Positions 62,957 to 64,000 of a stretch of DNA of 64,000 nt are shown in pieces. Every line of letters begins with the position of its first letter. The stretch's first letter is position 1. The position numbers and the translations under genes are program-made. Location: NCBI GenBank assembly GCA_905221605.1, contig CAJNDS010002368.1, positions 884,511 to 948,510 of the forward strand. The letters run 5' to 3'. This DNA comes from Symbiodinium natans (lineage: Eukaryota > Sar > Dinophyceae > Suessiales > Symbiodiniaceae). The notes beneath the pieces are model-generated. The model had not been told where the DNA came from and made no database searches. It worked only from the letters and a program-made list of their open reading frames with translations.

Positions 62957-62977
62957 GGGGGGGGGGGGGGGGGGGGG
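62957..62977. repeat. Poly-G run
   Basis: About 21 consecutive G. Confidence 0.9.
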
Positions 62978-63109
62978 ATGGCGACAAAAAAAGCAACTGT
63001 CTGTGGCTTGTGGAGGGTTCTACCGGGAGGTCTAAAGATCTGTGCTTTTTCGGATTTTGCAGATTCATAGCATCACTTGTATAGCCAACGTCCGCTGGAA
63101 AGTCTATCC

Positions 63110-63720
63110 GATGGGGGGACCTTAACCCTCAACCCGAAACCCTAAACCCTAAATCCTAAACCCTAAACCCTAAACCCTAAACCCTAAACCCTAAACCCTA
63201 TGCGTCGTGGTCAGTAGGAAGAACCCATGAAAGCTGCAGGTTTGAAGGATGCGCTGGGAAGCCCTCAAGCCTGAATCCTCAACACTGAAGCCGAAACCCT
63301 AGAACGCCTAAACTTCTACAACCCAATAACCCCTAAGCCCCTGAAGGCTAAACCCTAAACCCTAAACCCGAAAGTCTAAACCCCTAAACCCCTGAACCCC
63401 TAAACCTCGGCACCCAAACCCCTAAACCCCCTTTTCCTCCTACAACCTAAACTTGAAAACCCTACACCCCCTAGGCGCCTCCTTTCAGGACCCTAGGAAG
63501 CGCACCCGGGAGTCCATAAACCCTCAACCCCCAAACCCGAAACCCTGAACCCCCCCAAACCCGGAAACCCTAAACCCGGAACCCTAAAACCCTGAACCCT
63601 AAAACCGAAACCTCATAAACCCTGAACCCCAAACCCTAACCCTGAGCCCCAAACCCTAAACCCTGAACCCTAAGTAAACCCCAAGACCCTGAACCCCAAC
63701 CCCCAAACCCCCAAACCCTC
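63110..63720. repeat. CCCTAAA-like mosaic
   Basis: A CCCTAAA array (63135-63200) and degenerate CCCTAAA/CCCTGAA units. No gene. Confidence 0.75.
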
Positions 63721-63721
63721 C

Positions 63722-63808
63722 GACCAACACGTCCGGGAGGCAGCTTTCATACTCCGCCGCGCGCGGGCGCGCCGAGCGTCCGCGGTCTCAACGGCCGGGG
63801 CCTCCGGG
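63722..63808 (-). CDS. Exon-like island, unassigned
   Basis: GC-rich minus frame PPEAPAVETADARRARARRS with a CGGAG|GCC start. TTTAGGG follows at once on the right. Confidence 0.3.
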
Positions 63809-63810
63809 GG

Positions 63811-63927
63811 CTTAGGGTTTAGGGTTTAGGGTTTAGGGTTTAGGGTTTAGGGTTTAGGGTTTAGGGTTTAGGGTTTAGGGTTTAGGGTTTAGGGTTTAGG
63901 GTTTAGGGTTTAGGGTTTAGGGTTTAG
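63811..63927. repeat. TTTAGGG array
   Basis: About 16 perfect heptamers. Confidence 0.95.
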
Positions 63928-63939
63928 GTAACCCTAGGC

Positions 63940-64000
63940 TACTTGAAGGTTCATGGGTTGTTATAAGTAGGGTTTGAAGTACCCTGAACAATTTTAGAAC
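63940..64000. mobile_element. MITE-like element family M1, cut by window end
   Basis: TACTTGAAGGTTCATGGGTT then TTATAAGTAGGGT; the right end lies beyond the window. Confidence 0.65.

Noticed and set aside
1-64000. The window as a true chromosome end
   Set aside because: Arrays alternate in orientation many times and are interspersed with conserved exons, so they are interstitial.

Overview
Eukaryotic nuclear DNA, most probably from a dinoflagellate. The reasons are: TTTAGGG/CCCTAAA telomere-type repeats everywhere; protein-coding exons of only about 20-75 nt; introns that mostly begin with GC (some GT, GA) and end AG followed by G, a pattern reported for symbiodiniacean dinoflagellates; dispersed short inverted-repeat elements; and a possible spliced-leader relic. 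No tRNA, rRNA, CRISPR or bacterial-type operon was seen. Most long ORFs here are repeat translations.

The main result comes from reading the GC-rich islands between the telomere-like blocks as exons on the minus strand. Two conserved genes assemble in frame. (1) The 3' half of a malonyl-CoA:ACP transacylase (fabD): ten exons between 29770 and 20923, 411 nt, 136 residues plus stop, every intron starting with GC. (2) A carotenoid oxygenase (CCD/RPE65 family): 21 exons chain in phase from 50821 to 31163 (308 residues plus stop), and at least six probable N-terminal exons lie at 61447-56975, so the gene exceeds 30 kb. All four positions expected for its iron-binding histidines are present, each on a different exon. 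The introns are made of TTTAGGG-like DNA. On the + strand an exon is typically flanked by CCCTAAA on its left and TTTAGGG on its right, so many introns have inverted telomere-like arms.

Layout. 1-1620: GGGTTGCCCCCGCCA minisatellite and a duplicated unit with a short and an expanded CAG tract. 1620-20900: telomere-like mosaic with many unassigned minus-strand exon-like islands, an AT-rich degenerate block (8090-8600), a poly-G tract (8619-8960) and AT microsatellites. 20900-29770: fabD 3' half. 29800-31160: mobile elements and repeats. 31160-50820: carotenoid oxygenase 3' part, with orphan coding islands and a copia-like reverse-transcriptase fragment in its introns. 51340-56280: longer non-telomeric segments (decayed genes, a plus-strand lysine-rich gene, a signal-peptide exon) in one carotenoid-oxygenase intron. 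56975-61450: its N-terminal exons. 61450-64000: further exon-like islands and repeats.

At least four families of short inverted-repeat (MITE-like) elements are interspersed. Exon calls rest on reading frame, phase and family resemblance by eye. No alignment or transcript data were available.
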